A stretch of DNA of 64,000 bases from Streptomyces sp. B21-105 (GCF_036898465.1 NZ_JARUMJ010000001.1:7874001-7938000), one strand, 5' to 3'; counted from the stretch's first letter, positions 7,806 to 16,442 are shown. A program made the numbers and translations. The notes: generated from the letters alone by a model not told the origin.

Positions 7806-8314
7806 CCATGGCGAGCCGGATGCCGGAGCCGTACGGCCAGGGCGGCGGAGCCAACCTGGCCGACATCCTCGAGCGTGTCCTGGACAAGGGCATCGTGATC
7901 GCGGGTGACATCCGGATCAACCTGCTCGACATCGAACTGCTCACCATCAAGCTGCGGCTCATCGTCGCCTCCGTCGACAAGGCCAAGGAGATGGGGATCG
8001 ACTGGTGGGAGGACGACCCGGCCCTGTCCTCCGGCGCCCGCCGCAAGGAGCTCGCCCGGGAGAACGCCGCGCTGCGCGAGCGGCTGGCCCGGCTGGAGGA
8101 ACTGGCCGGTCCGCAGGAGCCGGCGGAGCCGGAGGAGGTCGCGGAACTGGAGCCGGAGGAGGTCGCGGAGCTGGAGGAGGTCGCTGAACCGGAGGAGGTC
8201 GCGGAGGTGGAGGAGCCCGAGCCGGTCCGTGCCCGGCAGAAACCCCGGCGGCAGGCCCGGCGGGACGCTCCTTCGCGTGAAGCCCGTGGGAACGCCCGGA
8301 AGGAGTCCCCGTGA
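7802..8314 (+). CDS. gvpJ: Gas vesicle protein GvpJ
   Basis: This 170-residue GvpA-family minor structural protein is thought to help nucleate or cap the vesicle. The GvpA-like core is at residues 18-68 (NLADILERVLDKGIVIAGDI, then INLLDIELLTIKLRLIVASV). A coiled-coil-like segment follows (ARENAALRERLARLEEL). A low-complexity stretch of repeated PEEVAEL/EEVAEP units and a basic end complete the protein. It overlaps gvpZ (ATGA) and gvpL (GTGA) by 4 nt each. Confidence 0.88.
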   Translation: MTMASRMPEPYGQGGGANLADILERVLDKGIVIAGDIRINLLDIELLTIKLRLIVASVDKAKEMGIDWWEDDPALSSGARRKELARENAALRERLARLEELAGPQEPAEPEEVAELEPEEVAELEEVAEPEEVAEVEEPEPVRARQKPRRQARRDAPSREARGNARKESP

Positions 8315-9099
8315 ACGGACTGCGCTACGTGTACGCCGTCTGCCGCCCCCTCGGCGCGCCCCTGCAGACCGCCCTGTCGGGCGTCGCGGGGGATCCGCCC
8401 CGGCTGCTGACCCACCACGGCCTGATCGCCGTGGTGAGTCATGTGCCGGAGCGTGACTTCGCGGAGGAGACGCTGCGCCGCCGTCTGGAGGACCTGGACT
8501 GGCTCACCGAGACGGCCAGGGCCCATCAGCAGGTCATCGACGCCCTGACGGCCGTCACCACGCCTCTGCCGCTCCGGCTCGCCACCGTCTTCCGGGACGA
8601 CAGCGGGGTCCGCGTGATGATGGAGGAGCGCGAGCAGGACTTCCTGCGCACCCTGGACCGGCTCGAAGGGCGGGTCGAGTGGGGGGTGAAGGTGTACGTC
8701 GAGTCCGAGGCGCGCGAACCCGAGCCGGCGGCGGCCAGGCCCGCCTCGGGCCGTGACTACCTGCGGCAGCGGCGCACGAGGGCCCACGCCCGGGAGGACA
8801 CCTGGCAGCGCGCCGAGACCTTCGCCCGGCGGCTGCACGCGACGCTGTCCGCGCGGGCCGAGGACGCCCGGCTGCACCCGCCGCAGAATTCCGCGCTCTC
8901 CGAGTCCTCGGGACAGAACGTGCTGAACGCCGCCTATCTCGTGCCGCGCGCACAGTCCGAGGAGTTCGTGGAGATCGTGGACCGCACGAAGAGCGAGGAG
9001 CAGGGGATACGGGTGGAGCTCACCGGGCCGTGGGCGGCCTACTCCTTCGTGGACATCACGGAGGAAGCCGGGGCCGGCGGGCCGGGGGAGGACGCATGA
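8311..9099 (+). CDS. gvpL: Gas vesicle protein GvpL
   Basis: This 262-residue member of the GvpF/GvpL family is the second assembly chaperone of the cluster. Family features are the opening LRYVYAVCRPLGAPLQ, the ATVFRDDSGVR segment that corresponds to MRFGSVAPDD in GvpF, and the closing TGPWAAYSFVD. The GTG at 8311 overlaps the gvpJ stop; GGAAGGAG precedes it by 5 nt. Residues 125-165 form an Arg/Glu-rich helix specific to this copy. Confidence 0.88.
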   Translation: MNGLRYVYAVCRPLGAPLQTALSGVAGDPPRLLTHHGLIAVVSHVPERDFAEETLRRRLEDLDWLTETARAHQQVIDALTAVTTPLPLRLATVFRDDSGVRVMMEEREQDFLRTLDRLEGRVEWGVKVYVESEAREPEPAAARPASGRDYLRQRRTRAHAREDTWQRAETFARRLHATLSARAEDARLHPPQNSALSESSGQNVLNAAYLVPRAQSEEFVEIVDRTKSEEQGIRVELTGPWAAYSFVDITEEAGAGGPGEDA

Positions 9100-9284
9100 C
9101 CGTAGTGGAGCGCCGCGAGGTCGCCCTCGTCGACCTGCTCGACCGGCTGCTGGCCGGCGGCGTCGTCATCACGGGGGACATCACCCTGCGCATCGCGGAC
9201 GTCGATCTCGTCCGCATCGACCTCAACGCGCTGATCAGCTCCGTGAACGAGCAAGTGCCGTCACCGTGGGGGGATCTGCTGTGA
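9096..9284 (+). CDS. gvpS: Gas vesicle protein GvpS
   Basis: This short GvpA-family protein of 62 residues consists almost entirely of the GvpA core (VALVDLLDRLLAGGVVITGD, then TLRIADVDLVRIDLNALISS). It is likely a minor shell component or nucleator like GvpJ. The ATG at 9096 overlaps the gvpL stop (ATGA), and its own stop overlaps the GTG of gvpK. In-frame GTG codons upstream exist inside gvpL but would add sequence unrelated to the family. Confidence 0.85.
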   Translation: MTVVERREVALVDLLDRLLAGGVVITGDITLRIADVDLVRIDLNALISSVNEQVPSPWGDLL

Positions 9285-9565
9285 CGGACCGTCGCCACCG
9301 CGTGGACCTCGAGCCCGACACCGTCGAGCGCGATCTGGTCAAACTCGTCCTGACCGTCGTGGAGCTGCTGCGCCAGCTGATGGAACGGCAGGCGGTGCGC
9401 CGCTTCGACACGGGGGACCTGAGCGAGGAGCAGGAGGAGCGCATCGGGCTCACCCTGATGCTGCTCGACGAGCGCATGACAGAACTGCGCGAACGCTACG
9501 GACTGCGACCCGAGGACCTCAACCTGGACCTCGGGCCGCTGGGACCGCTGCTTCCCCGGGAGTGA
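9281..9565 (+). CDS. gvpK: Gas vesicle protein GvpK
   Basis: This 94-residue GvpK-family protein is the last gene of the cluster. Typical features are the opening segment DLEPDTVERDLVKLVLTVVE, the LLRQLMERQAVRRFD motif and the C-terminal LRERYGLRPEDLNLDLGPLG. GvpK is a small cytoplasmic factor needed for vesicle formation in several hosts. Start and stop context show full coupling from gvpA to gvpK except for the 7-nt gap before gvpG, so O/A-to-K is probably one transcription unit. Confidence 0.9.
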   Translation: MTDRRHRVDLEPDTVERDLVKLVLTVVELLRQLMERQAVRRFDTGDLSEEQEERIGLTLMLLDERMTELRERYGLRPEDLNLDLGPLGPLLPRE

Positions 9566-9584
9566 GCGTGAACGTCAGCCGTTT

Positions 9585-9660
9585 GGGGTCCGCGAGGCCT
9601 GTGGGACCTGTGGGACCTGTGGGATCTACGGGGCCTGTGGGGTCCGTGAGGCCTGTGGGG
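9585..9660. repeat. CCTGTGGG(A/G) short tandem repeats after gvpK
   Basis: About seven imperfect units of roughly 10 bp (cctgtgggac, cctgtggggt and variants) lie between the convergent gvpK and methyltransferase genes. The tract is G-rich on the plus strand. No clear hairpin terminator is seen there. Confidence 0.7.
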
Positions 9661-9689
9661 TTGTAGGGCTTATGGGCGGGGCCGGCGGG

Positions 9690-10514
9690 TCAGGCCGCCT
9701 TGCGGCAGAGGATCTCCCCGTGCAGGACGCTGAACCAGCCGTCGTCCCGCTGCCCCCACTCCCGCCAGGCGTGTGACACGGCCCGCAGCTGTTCCGCCGT
9801 GGCGTGCCCGCCCCCGGTGGCGCGCTCCGCGAAGGCCGAGGCCACCGTGCGGTCCGCCCACAGGCCGCTCCACCAGGCCCGTTCCTCGGGTGTGCTGAAG
9901 GTCCAGGTGGCCGAGGTGGCCGTGACGTCGGTGAACCCGGCCGCCAGCGCCCAGGACTTCAACCGGCGTCCGGCGTCCGGTTCGCCGCCGCCTGCCCGGG
10001 CCACCCGGTGGTACAGGTCCAGCCAGTCGTCCATGCCGGACGACGCCGGGTACCAGGTCATCGCCGCGTAGTCCGAGTCGCGGACCGCGACGTACCCGCC
10101 CGGCCTGGTCACCCGCAGCATCTCGCGCAGCGCCTGCACGGGGTCCCCGACGTGCTGGAGCACCTGGTGGGCGTGGACGACGCAGAACGTGTCGTCGGGG
10201 TAGGCCAGCGCGTGCACGTCGGCGACCGCGAAGTCCACATTGGCGAGCCCCCGCTCGGCCGCCGCGGCGCGGGCCTGCTCCAGGATCCCGGGCGCGTGGT
10301 CGACGCCGGTGACGTGCCCGTCCGGAACCAGGGCGGCCAGGTCGGCGGTGATGGTGCCCGGGCCGCAGCCGATGTCGAGGATCTTCATGTGCGGCCGCAG
10401 CGAGCCGAGCAGGTAGGCCGCGGAGTTGGCGGCGGTCCGCCAGGTGTGCGACCGCAGTACCGACTCGTGGTGTCCGTGCGTGTAGACGGCGGTCTCCCGC
10501 GCTGCTTCCGGCAT
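9690..10514 (-). CDS. Class I SAM-dependent methyltransferase
   Basis: This 274-residue methyltransferase of the UbiE/Coq5-like group transfers a methyl group from S-adenosylmethionine to a small molecule. Motif I is ILDIGCGPGTITADLA (about residues 45-60), followed by the acidic loop VTGVDHAPGILEQAR, motif II around HALAYPDDTFCVVHAHQVLQ and REMLRVTRPGGYVAVRD. The substrate is not predictable. The ATG at 10514 has no strong Shine-Dalgarno. It is divergent from the ABC-F gene and convergent with gvpK. Confidence 0.85.
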   Translation of the reverse strand: MPEAARETAVYTHGHHESVLRSHTWRTAANSAAYLLGSLRPHMKILDIGCGPGTITADLAALVPDGHVTGVDHAPGILEQARAAAAERGLANVDFAVADVHALAYPDDTFCVVHAHQVLQHVGDPVQALREMLRVTRPGGYVAVRDSDYAAMTWYPASSGMDDWLDLYHRVARAGGGEPDAGRRLKSWALAAGFTDVTATSATWTFSTPEERAWWSGLWADRTVASAFAERATGGGHATAEQLRAVSHAWREWGQRDDGWFSVLHGEILCRKAA

Positions 10515-10676
10515 GGCTGTACCCCTTCTCGACTGCTCGGCGAACCGGGTGCCCGGCATGACCACCGTACGCGGCCGCCCGCATGATGAGACAGTTTGTT
10601 TCACCATGTGGACGACGTGAGGTGTGCGATTATTCGGTTTGCCGTGGGTCGGGGACGGCCCGCAGAATGCCTCACC

Positions 10677-12296
10677 ATGGGACACCTGGAAGCCGCGCAC
10701 CTCGAGTACTACCTCCCCGACGGGAGGGCGTTGCTCGGCGACGTGTCTTTCCGGGTGGGCGAAGGGGCCGTGGTGGCCCTGGTGGGACCCAACGGCGCCG
10801 GCAAGACGACGCTGCTGCGACTGATCTCGGGTGAGCTGAAACCGCACGGCGGGACGGTCACGGTCTCGGGCGGCCTCGGCGTGATGCGCCAGTTCGTGGG
10901 CTCCGTACGGGACGAGACGACCGTGCGCGACCTGCTCGTCTCGGTCGCCGCGCCCCGCATCCGCGAGGTGGCGAAGGCCGTCGACAGGGCTGAGCACGCG
11001 ATCATGACCGTCGACGACGAGGCCGCACAGCTCCAGTACGCGCAGGCTCTTTCCGACTGGGCCGAGGTGCGCGGGTACGAGGCCGAGACGCTGTGGGACA
11101 TGTGCACCACGGCCGCGCTCGGCATCCCCTACGACAAGGCCCAGTTCCGTCTCGTACGGACCCTCTCCGGCGGCGAGCAGAAACGGCTCGTGCTGGAGGC
11201 CCTGCTGCGCGGCGGCGACGAGGTGCTGCTGCTCGACGAGCCGGACAACTACCTCGACGTGCCCGGCAAGCGGTGGCTGGAGGAGCGGCTGAAGGAGACC
11301 CGCAAGACGGTCCTCTTCGTCTCCCACGACCGCGAACTCCTCTCCCGCGCCGCCGAGAAGATCGTCTCCGTCGAACCGGGGCCGGCCGGAGCCGACGCCT
11401 GGGTGCACGGCGGCGGCTTCGCCACCTACCACGAGGCCCGCCGCGAACGCTTCGCCCGCTTCGAGGAGCTGCGCCGCCGGTGGGACGAGAAGCACGCCCA
11501 GCTGAAGAAACTGGTGCTGAACCTCCGTCAGGCCGCGTCCATCAGCCATGAGTTGTCCTCCCGCTACCAGGCGGCCCAGACCCGGCTGCGCAAGTTCGAG
11601 GAGGCGGGCCCGCCGCCCGAGCCGCCGCGCGAGCAGGACATCACCATGCGCCTCAAGGGCGGCCGCACCGGCGTACGGGCCGTCACCTGCAAGGGGCTCG
11701 AGCTCACCGGCCTGATGAAACCCTTCGACCTGGAGGTCTTCTACGGCGAGCGGGTCGCCGTCCTCGGCTCCAACGGCTCCGGCAAGTCGCACTTCCTGCG
11801 CCTGCTGGCCGGTGACGAGGTGGCGCACACGGGCGAGTGGAAGCTCGGCGCGCGGGTGGCGGCCGGGCACTTCGCCCAGACCCACGCCCATCCCGAGCTG
11901 CTGGGCCGCACCCTGCTGGACATCCTGTGGAGCGAACACTCCCAGGACCGCGGTGCGGCCATGTCACGGCTGCGCCGGTACGAACTCACCCAACAGGCCG
12001 AGCAGACGTTCGACCGTCTCTCCGGCGGTCAGCAGGCCCGCTTCCAGATCCTGCTGCTCGAACTGCAGGGCGTCACGGCGCTGCTCCTCGACGAGCCGAC
12101 GGACAACCTCGACCTGGAGTCCGCGGAAGCGCTCCAGGAGGGTCTGGAGGCCTTCGAGGGGACGGTCCTGTCCGTCACCCACGACCGGTGGTTCGCCCGC
12201 TCCTTCGACCGGTACCTGGTCTTCGGCAGCGACGGCCGGGTCCGGGAGACCGCGGAGCCGGTGTGGGACGAACGGCGCGTGGAGCGCGCCCGGTAG
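10677..12296 (+). CDS. ABC-F family ATP-binding protein
   Basis: This 539-residue protein has two ATPase cassettes and no membrane domain, so it is an ABC-F protein; such proteins act on ribosomes as translation factors or antibiotic-protection proteins. Cassette 1 has Walker A GPNGAGKTT, signature LSGGEQKR and Walker B LLLDEPDNYLD. Cassette 2 has GSNGSGKSH, LSGGQQARF and LLLDEPTDNLD. The linker contains the expected charged helices (FARFEELRRRWDEKHAQLKK). The ATG at 10677 was chosen because the first cassette begins directly after it; reading frame continues upstream to 10596 but without family sequence. The role (housekeeping or resistance) cannot be told. Confidence 0.88.
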   Translation: MGHLEAAHLEYYLPDGRALLGDVSFRVGEGAVVALVGPNGAGKTTLLRLISGELKPHGGTVTVSGGLGVMRQFVGSVRDETTVRDLLVSVAAPRIREVAKAVDRAEHAIMTVDDEAAQLQYAQALSDWAEVRGYEAETLWDMCTTAALGIPYDKAQFRLVRTLSGGEQKRLVLEALLRGGDEVLLLDEPDNYLDVPGKRWLEERLKETRKTVLFVSHDRELLSRAAEKIVSVEPGPAGADAWVHGGGFATYHEARRERFARFEELRRRWDEKHAQLKKLVLNLRQAASISHELSSRYQAAQTRLRKFEEAGPPPEPPREQDITMRLKGGRTGVRAVTCKGLELTGLMKPFDLEVFYGERVAVLGSNGSGKSHFLRLLAGDEVAHTGEWKLGARVAAGHFAQTHAHPELLGRTLLDILWSEHSQDRGAAMSRLRRYELTQQAEQTFDRLSGGQQARFQILLLELQGVTALLLDEPTDNLDLESAEALQEGLEAFEGTVLSVTHDRWFARSFDRYLVFGSDGRVRETAEPVWDERRVERAR

Positions 12297-12331
12297 CCGG
12301 TGGCCGGTGGTCGGTAGGCAGCCGGTGGCTC

Positions 12332-12414
12332 GTGGAGCGTGCCAGGCAGTCGGTGGGCGTGCCGGGCAGTCCGTGGTGCGTGCCGGGCAGTCCGTGGTGC
12401 GTGCCGGGCAGCCC
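12332..12414. repeat. Four tandem 20-21 bp repeats
   Basis: Four adjacent units of the form GTGGTGCGTGCCGGGCAGTC (with small changes) occupy 12332-12352, 12353-12372, 12373-12393 and 12394-12414, just downstream of the ABC-F gene. The last two units are nearly identical. They end about 120 bp before the next gene. Confidence 0.8.
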
Positions 12415-12533
12415 AGGGGCCCGGAGGCCGGAATGTTCGTACAGTGGAGGAAGGGGCACGAGCTCCCCGGTTCCCTCCCGGATCCCGCCGCGAGGGGGTG
12501 CTGAGACCACTCGCGGGCGGGTACCCGGACCGC

Positions 12534-12911
12534 ATGGACGAACACGACGAGCGGGGCACCACGATGACCGGAGTCGACCCTGACCGGCTGGACGACCAGC
12601 AGCTCATGAGAGAGCTGGAGACGATCCACCGCACGCGCCACGACACCCTGCTGCACGGCTCGAACGACGCTCTGCGCGCCCACAACGACCGCATGGCCCA
12701 GCTGGAGGGCGAGTATCTGCGCCGCAACCCGCGCCGGTTCGTCTCCCCGGGGCGCACCCGTGAGGGGGCCAGGGAACGTGCCGCCGGGTCGAACGGCGGC
12801 GCCCGTCAGACCCCCGCCGGAATCAGGGCCACCGGGGAGTCCGACCCCGGGGCCACGCCCGTCGGCAAGTGGGGCCCGGGCACCACGAGGGGCGGCCCCG
12901 GCGGGGCGTGA
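12534..12911 (+). CDS. DUF6158-like conserved small protein
   Basis: This 125-residue cytoplasmic protein has a conserved helical core, DDQQLMRELETIHRTRHDTL then LRAHNDRMAQLEGEYLRR, typical of a Streptomyces family annotated as DUF6158 (recognised from memory). No enzymatic motif is visible. The C-terminal 45 residues are Gly/Pro/Thr-rich and likely disordered. The ATG at 12534 was taken; an ATG ten codons later (12564) is also plausible because the conserved part starts after it. A strong hairpin follows the gene. Confidence 0.65.
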   Translation: MDEHDERGTTMTGVDPDRLDDQQLMRELETIHRTRHDTLLHGSNDALRAHNDRMAQLEGEYLRRNPRRFVSPGRTREGARERAAGSNGGARQTPAGIRATGESDPGATPVGKWGPGTTRGGPGGA

Positions 12912-12942
12912 GCCCGCACCGGGACCGGATTCCGGGGTGTCG

Positions 12943-12972
12943 GCCGGGGGCCGACCGGGGTCGGCCCCCGGC
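12943..12972. terminator. Perfect 13-bp hairpin between convergent genes
   Basis: GCCGGGGGCCGAC at 12943-12955 and its exact complement at 12960-12972 enclose a 4-nt CGGG loop. It lies between the ends of the DUF6158-like gene and the PfpI-like gene, so it can terminate both. There is no T-run, which is usual for Streptomyces terminators. Confidence 0.75.
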
Positions 12973-13013
12973 TGCCGGCTCGGCGCTGCGCGGCTCGCGG
13001 CCGCACGGCTCGC

Positions 13014-13556
13014 TCAGGCCGCTTCCTGCGCGAACACGCGCAGGTACGTCTCGCAGAACGCCTCGAGGTCGTCCGGCTTGCGGCTGGTGACCAGTTTGCC
13101 CGGTCCGTGGTCGCAGACCTTCACCTGCTCGTCGACCCAGGCGCCCCCCGCGTTGCGGATGTCCGTCCGCAGGCTCGGCCACGAGGTCAGCTCACGGCCC
13201 CGCACGACGTCGGCCTCGATGAGGGTCCACGGCGCGTGGCAGATCGCGGCGACCGGCCGGCCCTGGTCGAAGAAGTCCTTGACGAACGCCACGGCCTTGT
13301 CGTCGGAGCGCAGGACGTCGGGGTTCGCGACGCCGCCGGGCAGGACCAGCCCGCCGAAGGAGTCCGCGGACGCCTCGCCGACGACCTCGTCCACGCCGAA
13401 CGTGTCCGCCTTGTCGAGATGGTTGAACGCCTGGACCTTGCCGGGTTCGGTCGACACCAGGACGGGCTCGTGACCCGCGTCGACCGCCGCCTCCCAGGGA
13501 TCGGTGAGCTCGACCTGCTCGACGCCCTCGGGCGCCGTCAGAAACGCGATGCGCAT
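13014..13556 (-). CDS. DJ-1/PfpI family protein (type 1 glutamine amidotransferase-like)
   Basis: This 180-residue protein has the DJ-1/PfpI fold. The nucleophile elbow AICHAPWTLIEADVV, near residues 100-114, carries the conserved Cys-His pair, and GGLVLPGGVANPDVLR gives the oxyanion loop. Family members include stress-induced glyoxalase/deglycase-like proteins and putative proteases. The segment LTSWPSLRTDIRNAGGAWVD is typical of the YhbO/PfpI subgroup. The ATG at 13556 is preceded by a purine-rich GGAAAGGACGTGG leader on the minus strand. Confidence 0.85.
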   Translation of the reverse strand: MRIAFLTAPEGVEQVELTDPWEAAVDAGHEPVLVSTEPGKVQAFNHLDKADTFGVDEVVGEASADSFGGLVLPGGVANPDVLRSDDKAVAFVKDFFDQGRPVAAICHAPWTLIEADVVRGRELTSWPSLRTDIRNAGGAWVDEQVKVCDHGPGKLVTSRKPDDLEAFCETYLRVFAQEAA

Positions 13557-13720
13557 GCTTTTCCACGTCCTTTCCGTGTCCTTGTGGCGTGAACCTTGTT
13601 TCTTGGGTTCTCCGCTTCTTGTTTCTCGATCCCTCTCGATCCCTGTTTCTCGGATGCCCACCGCGTACCCGAGGACAGGAGGCCGACACGGCATTTCCGT
13701 CCGCAGCCACCCCGGCCGGC

Positions 13721-14638
13721 TCAAGTCCCGTGAACGGCTTCGACACCGGTTTCGGTCCGGGCCTCGAGGGCGTGCAGCACGGCAGCCATGTCCTCTCCGC
13801 CGTGTCCCTGCTCGACGGCCTCGCCGTACAGGGCGTGGCAGACGTCGAGGAGTGGTGAGGCCAGCCGGGTCCTGCGGGCGGCCTCGGCGATCAGCCGGTT
13901 GTTCTTCAGGACGTCGGCCGCGGCCGCCTGGACGCTGAAGTCGCGGGTGAGCAGCTTGGCCGCCTTCGTCCGGGAGACGGCGCTGGCCATCGGACCCGCG
14001 TCCAGGACGTCCCGGAGCAGGGCCCCGTCGAGCCCGTGCCGGTCGGCGAAGTGGAACGCCTCCGTGAGACCGGTGACCAGCGTGATCAGGAACAGGTTCA
14101 CCGAAAATTTCAGCAACAGGGCCTCCGGAACCGCTCCGCAGGCGAAGGTCTCCCGGCACAGCGGGCCGAGCAGTGCGCGTACGCCCGCCACGGCTTCCGC
14201 GTCGCCCGCCAGCATCCCCACCAGTTCCCCCCGCTCGGCGGGCACCCGGGAGCCGGAGACCGGGGCCTCGACGTAGCGGCCCCCCGCGGCCCGGACATCG
14301 TCCTCCAAGCCCTGCGAGTACTCGGCCGAGGTCGTGCCCATGTGCACGACGGTGCGCCCGGTGACACGCGCGGCGAAGTCCGCCGTCCCGCGTGCGAGCA
14401 CCGCGTCGACCGCGGCCTCGTCGGCCAGCATGAGGATCACGGTCCGGGCCCGGGCGAAGATCTCGGGGGGGCCCGCCGCGACCTCGGCGCCGACGGCGCG
14501 CAAGGGGTCGCACCGGCCCGCCGTGCGGTTCCACACCACGAGCGGGGTGCCGGCGCGGGCGAGGTTGAGCGCCATGGGCTGCCCCATGACGCCGAGGCCG
14601 ATGAAGCCGGTGAGACCGGCGGATCCGATGTCGTCCAC
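13721..14638 (-). CDS. NAD(P)-dependent beta-hydroxyacid dehydrogenase family protein
   Basis: This 305-residue oxidoreductase belongs to the 3-hydroxyisobutyrate dehydrogenase / 6-phosphogluconate dehydrogenase superfamily. The Rossmann domain opens with [20 protein letters not shown] (GxGxMG). The substrate-binding motif is [16 protein letters not shown], and the conserved catalytic Lys is in [13 protein letters not shown]. It is divergently transcribed from a TetR regulator; two matching palindromes lie in the shared promoter, so repression by that TetR is likely. The physiological substrate is unknown. Confidence 0.85.
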   Translation of the reverse strand: MDDIGSAGLTGFIGLGVMGQPMALNLARAGTPLVVWNRTAGRCDPLRAVGAEVAAGPPEIFARARTVILMLADEAAVDAVLARGTADFAARVTGRTVVHMGTTSAEYSQGLEDDVRAAGGRYVEAPVSGSRVPAERGELVGMLAGDAEAVAGVRALLGPLCRETFACGAVPEALLLKFSVNLFLITLVTGLTEAFHFADRHGLDGALLRDVLDAGPMASAVSRTKAAKLLTRDFSVQAAAADVLKNNRLIAEAARRTRLASPLLDVCHALYGEAVEQGHGGEDMAAVLHALEARTETGVEAVHGT

Positions 14639-14752
14639 GATGCACCGCGCTTTCCCGCCGGGCGGCCGGCCGACCGCTGCCGAAGCGGGGCCGCGGCTGC
14701 GTTGCCGCCGTCACCACCACCATCGTTGCCGTCGCCGTTGCCGTCGTCACTG

Positions 14753-14772
14753 ACTATGACAGCGGTCATAGT
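14753..14772. promoter_or_regulatory. Palindromic operator 1 (probable TetR site)
   Basis: ACTATGAC-AGCG-GTCATAGT is a perfect 8-bp inverted repeat with a 4-bp spacer. A second copy of the same palindrome lies 27 bp away. The pair sits between the divergent dehydrogenase and TetR genes, the expected place for an autoregulatory TetR operator. Confidence 0.8.
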
Positions 14773-14779
14773 AGTCCGT

Positions 14780-14799
14780 TCTATGACGTCGGTCATAGA
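14780..14799. promoter_or_regulatory. Palindromic operator 2 (probable TetR site)
   Basis: TCTATGAC-GTCG-GTCATAGA repeats the palindrome of operator 1 with the same half-site CTATGAC. It lies about 44 bp upstream of the TetR start codon, so occupancy would block the regulator's own promoter. Confidence 0.8.
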
Positions 14800-14842
14800 G
14801 TGGGGCCGGAGTGAGTGCAGACCGCTGCGAGGGAGGCGGACG

Positions 14843-15457
14843 ATGGCGGTGTCCGAGCGAGGGCCGCGCGAGCGGATGGTCTTCAGTGCCGCCCAGCTGA
14901 TCCGGCGCGACGGCGTCGCCGCGACCGGCATGCGCGAGGTCGCCGCCCACGCGGGGGCGCCCCGCGGATCGCTCCAGCACTACTTCCCCGGTGGCAAGGA
15001 GCAGCTGGTCAACGAGGCGGTGGGATGGGCGGGCGGGTACGCGGGCGACCGGATCGCCCGCTTCCTCGCCGCGCTGCCCGAGCCGACGCCCGGCGCCCTG
15101 TTCGCCGAGATGGTGCGCCAGTGGACGGACGAGTACGCGTCCTCGGAGTTCGCCGGCGGCTGCCCGGTGGCGGCCGCCACCGTGGACTGCGCCAGAACCG
15201 CCGCGTCCACCCGGGACGCCGCGGCCGCCGCGTTCGCCGCCTGGGCGGAGCCGGTGGCCCGTGCGCTGACGGACATGGGCGTCCCCGAGCGGCGGGCCGG
15301 CGCGCTCGCCACCCTCATGATCAGCGCCCTGGAGGGCGCGCTCCTCATCGCCCGCGCCGAACAGGACGTCCGGGCCCTGACGGCCGTTACCCGAGAACTG
15401 CGCCCCCTGCTCGACGCGGCGGTGGGTCAGGACACGGCGACGCGGGAGGACGGCTGA
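14843..15457 (+). CDS. TetR/AcrR family transcriptional regulator
   Basis: This 204-residue regulator has an N-terminal TetR helix-turn-helix (MVFSAAQLIRRDGVAATGMR, then EVAAHAGAPRGSLQHYFPGG). The ligand domain resembles the LmrA/YxaF-type TetR C-terminal domain (EFAGGCPVAAATVDCARTAA). It probably represses itself and the divergent dehydrogenase through the twin palindromes upstream. The ATG at 14843 follows GGGAGGCGG. The conserved Cys in GGCPVAA is typical of the subgroup; the inducer is not known. Confidence 0.9.
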   Translation: MAVSERGPRERMVFSAAQLIRRDGVAATGMREVAAHAGAPRGSLQHYFPGGKEQLVNEAVGWAGGYAGDRIARFLAALPEPTPGALFAEMVRQWTDEYASSEFAGGCPVAAATVDCARTAASTRDAAAAAFAAWAEPVARALTDMGVPERRAGALATLMISALEGALLIARAEQDVRALTAVTRELRPLLDAAVGQDTATREDG

Positions 15458-15595
15458 CGTTCTCCATCCGGGGCGCCGCCGTCCTGCGGGTTCACGGTTC
15501 ACCCGCAGACGTGACCGGTCGCCAAAACGTTCGCACCCGGCGGTTTTCCCGTTCCGGACCGCCGGCACACGGGTCTCCCCGACCATGGACGGGAC

Positions 15596-16207
15596 ATGAC
15601 CGCGCACCCGCTCCCTCTCTCCCGCCGCAGCCTTCCGCACGCTGACGGCGCGGCCGGTACCGGAGCGTTGCCGGCCGTCGGCCTGGCCGCGGCCACGACG
15701 GCCCTGGCCGCCGCCGGCTATCACCTCGTCTTCGCGCGCACGGCCTCCATCGACGCCTGCCTGGTCGCGGCAGTGGTCTTCTTCACGGGCGCGCTGCTGC
15801 GCTCGCGCGCCCCCGGGTCCCGCGCCCTGCTGCCCGACCTCGGTGCGATGGTGTCGGCGCAGGCCGCGGCCTGCTGCTGGTTCTCCTTCGCCGCCGCCCC
15901 CGACCTCACCCCCGACCCCACCGCGGGGACGCTCCACGAAGGCGCGGGCGGCGCGATCCATCTGGCGATGACCGTGGTCACGGTATGCGCGCTGCGCGCC
16001 GTGGCACGGTCCCGGTTCCGGCTCTCGGACATGGTGCAGTCGGGCCTGCGGACCCTCTTCCGCCGTCTCTGCGCTCTGCTGTCCGCGCGGACGTCCACGG
16101 TCCCGGCCGTGGACCCGAGCCGCTTCCCCGGAGCCCGCCCCGCCGACGAACGGTGCCTCTCCGAGGTGCTGCTCACCTGCGCGACCGGACGACGAGGCCC
16201 TCCCTAG
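15596..16207 (+). CDS. Hypothetical multi-pass membrane protein
   Basis: This 203-residue protein of unknown function has about four hydrophobic segments at residues 28-50 (AVGLAAATTALAAAGYHLVF), 52-68 (IDACLVAAVVFFTGALL), 82-100 (LGAMVSAQAAACCWFSFAA) and 119-135 (AIHLAMTVVTVCALRAV). The rest is a cytoplasmic Arg/Ser-rich tail. No family motif is recognised. The ATG at 15596 is the first in frame after a GGACGGGAC leader. It stands alone, 139 bp after the TetR gene. Confidence 0.55.
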   Translation: MTAHPLPLSRRSLPHADGAAGTGALPAVGLAAATTALAAAGYHLVFARTASIDACLVAAVVFFTGALLRSRAPGSRALLPDLGAMVSAQAAACCWFSFAAAPDLTPDPTAGTLHEGAGGAIHLAMTVVTVCALRAVARSRFRLSDMVQSGLRTLFRRLCALLSARTSTVPAVDPSRFPGARPADERCLSEVLLTCATGRRGPP

Positions 16208-16442
16208 CGCTCACCGGACCGCTCACGCCTGCGGGCCCCCGACGCGTCACCGCACACCGTCGCACCGCACACCTCGTGCCGAGAGCGCCCCGCCGCAGGC
16301 CGTCGCGTCGTATGCCGTCCCGCTGCCCCGCCGTCCGTTCCGCTCCATGGCGCCGCCCGCCTCACCAACCCATCGCGCCCCTCACTCGGCTTCGGCGGAC
16401 GACCCTTCCGCCTGCCTCGAACCAGGAACCCAGGGACCCCCC

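Noticed and set aside
10515..10676. An N-terminal extension of the ABC-F protein from 10596
   Set aside because: The additional 27 residues (FHHVDDVRCAIIRFAVG) do not resemble the family and would cover the likely promoter.
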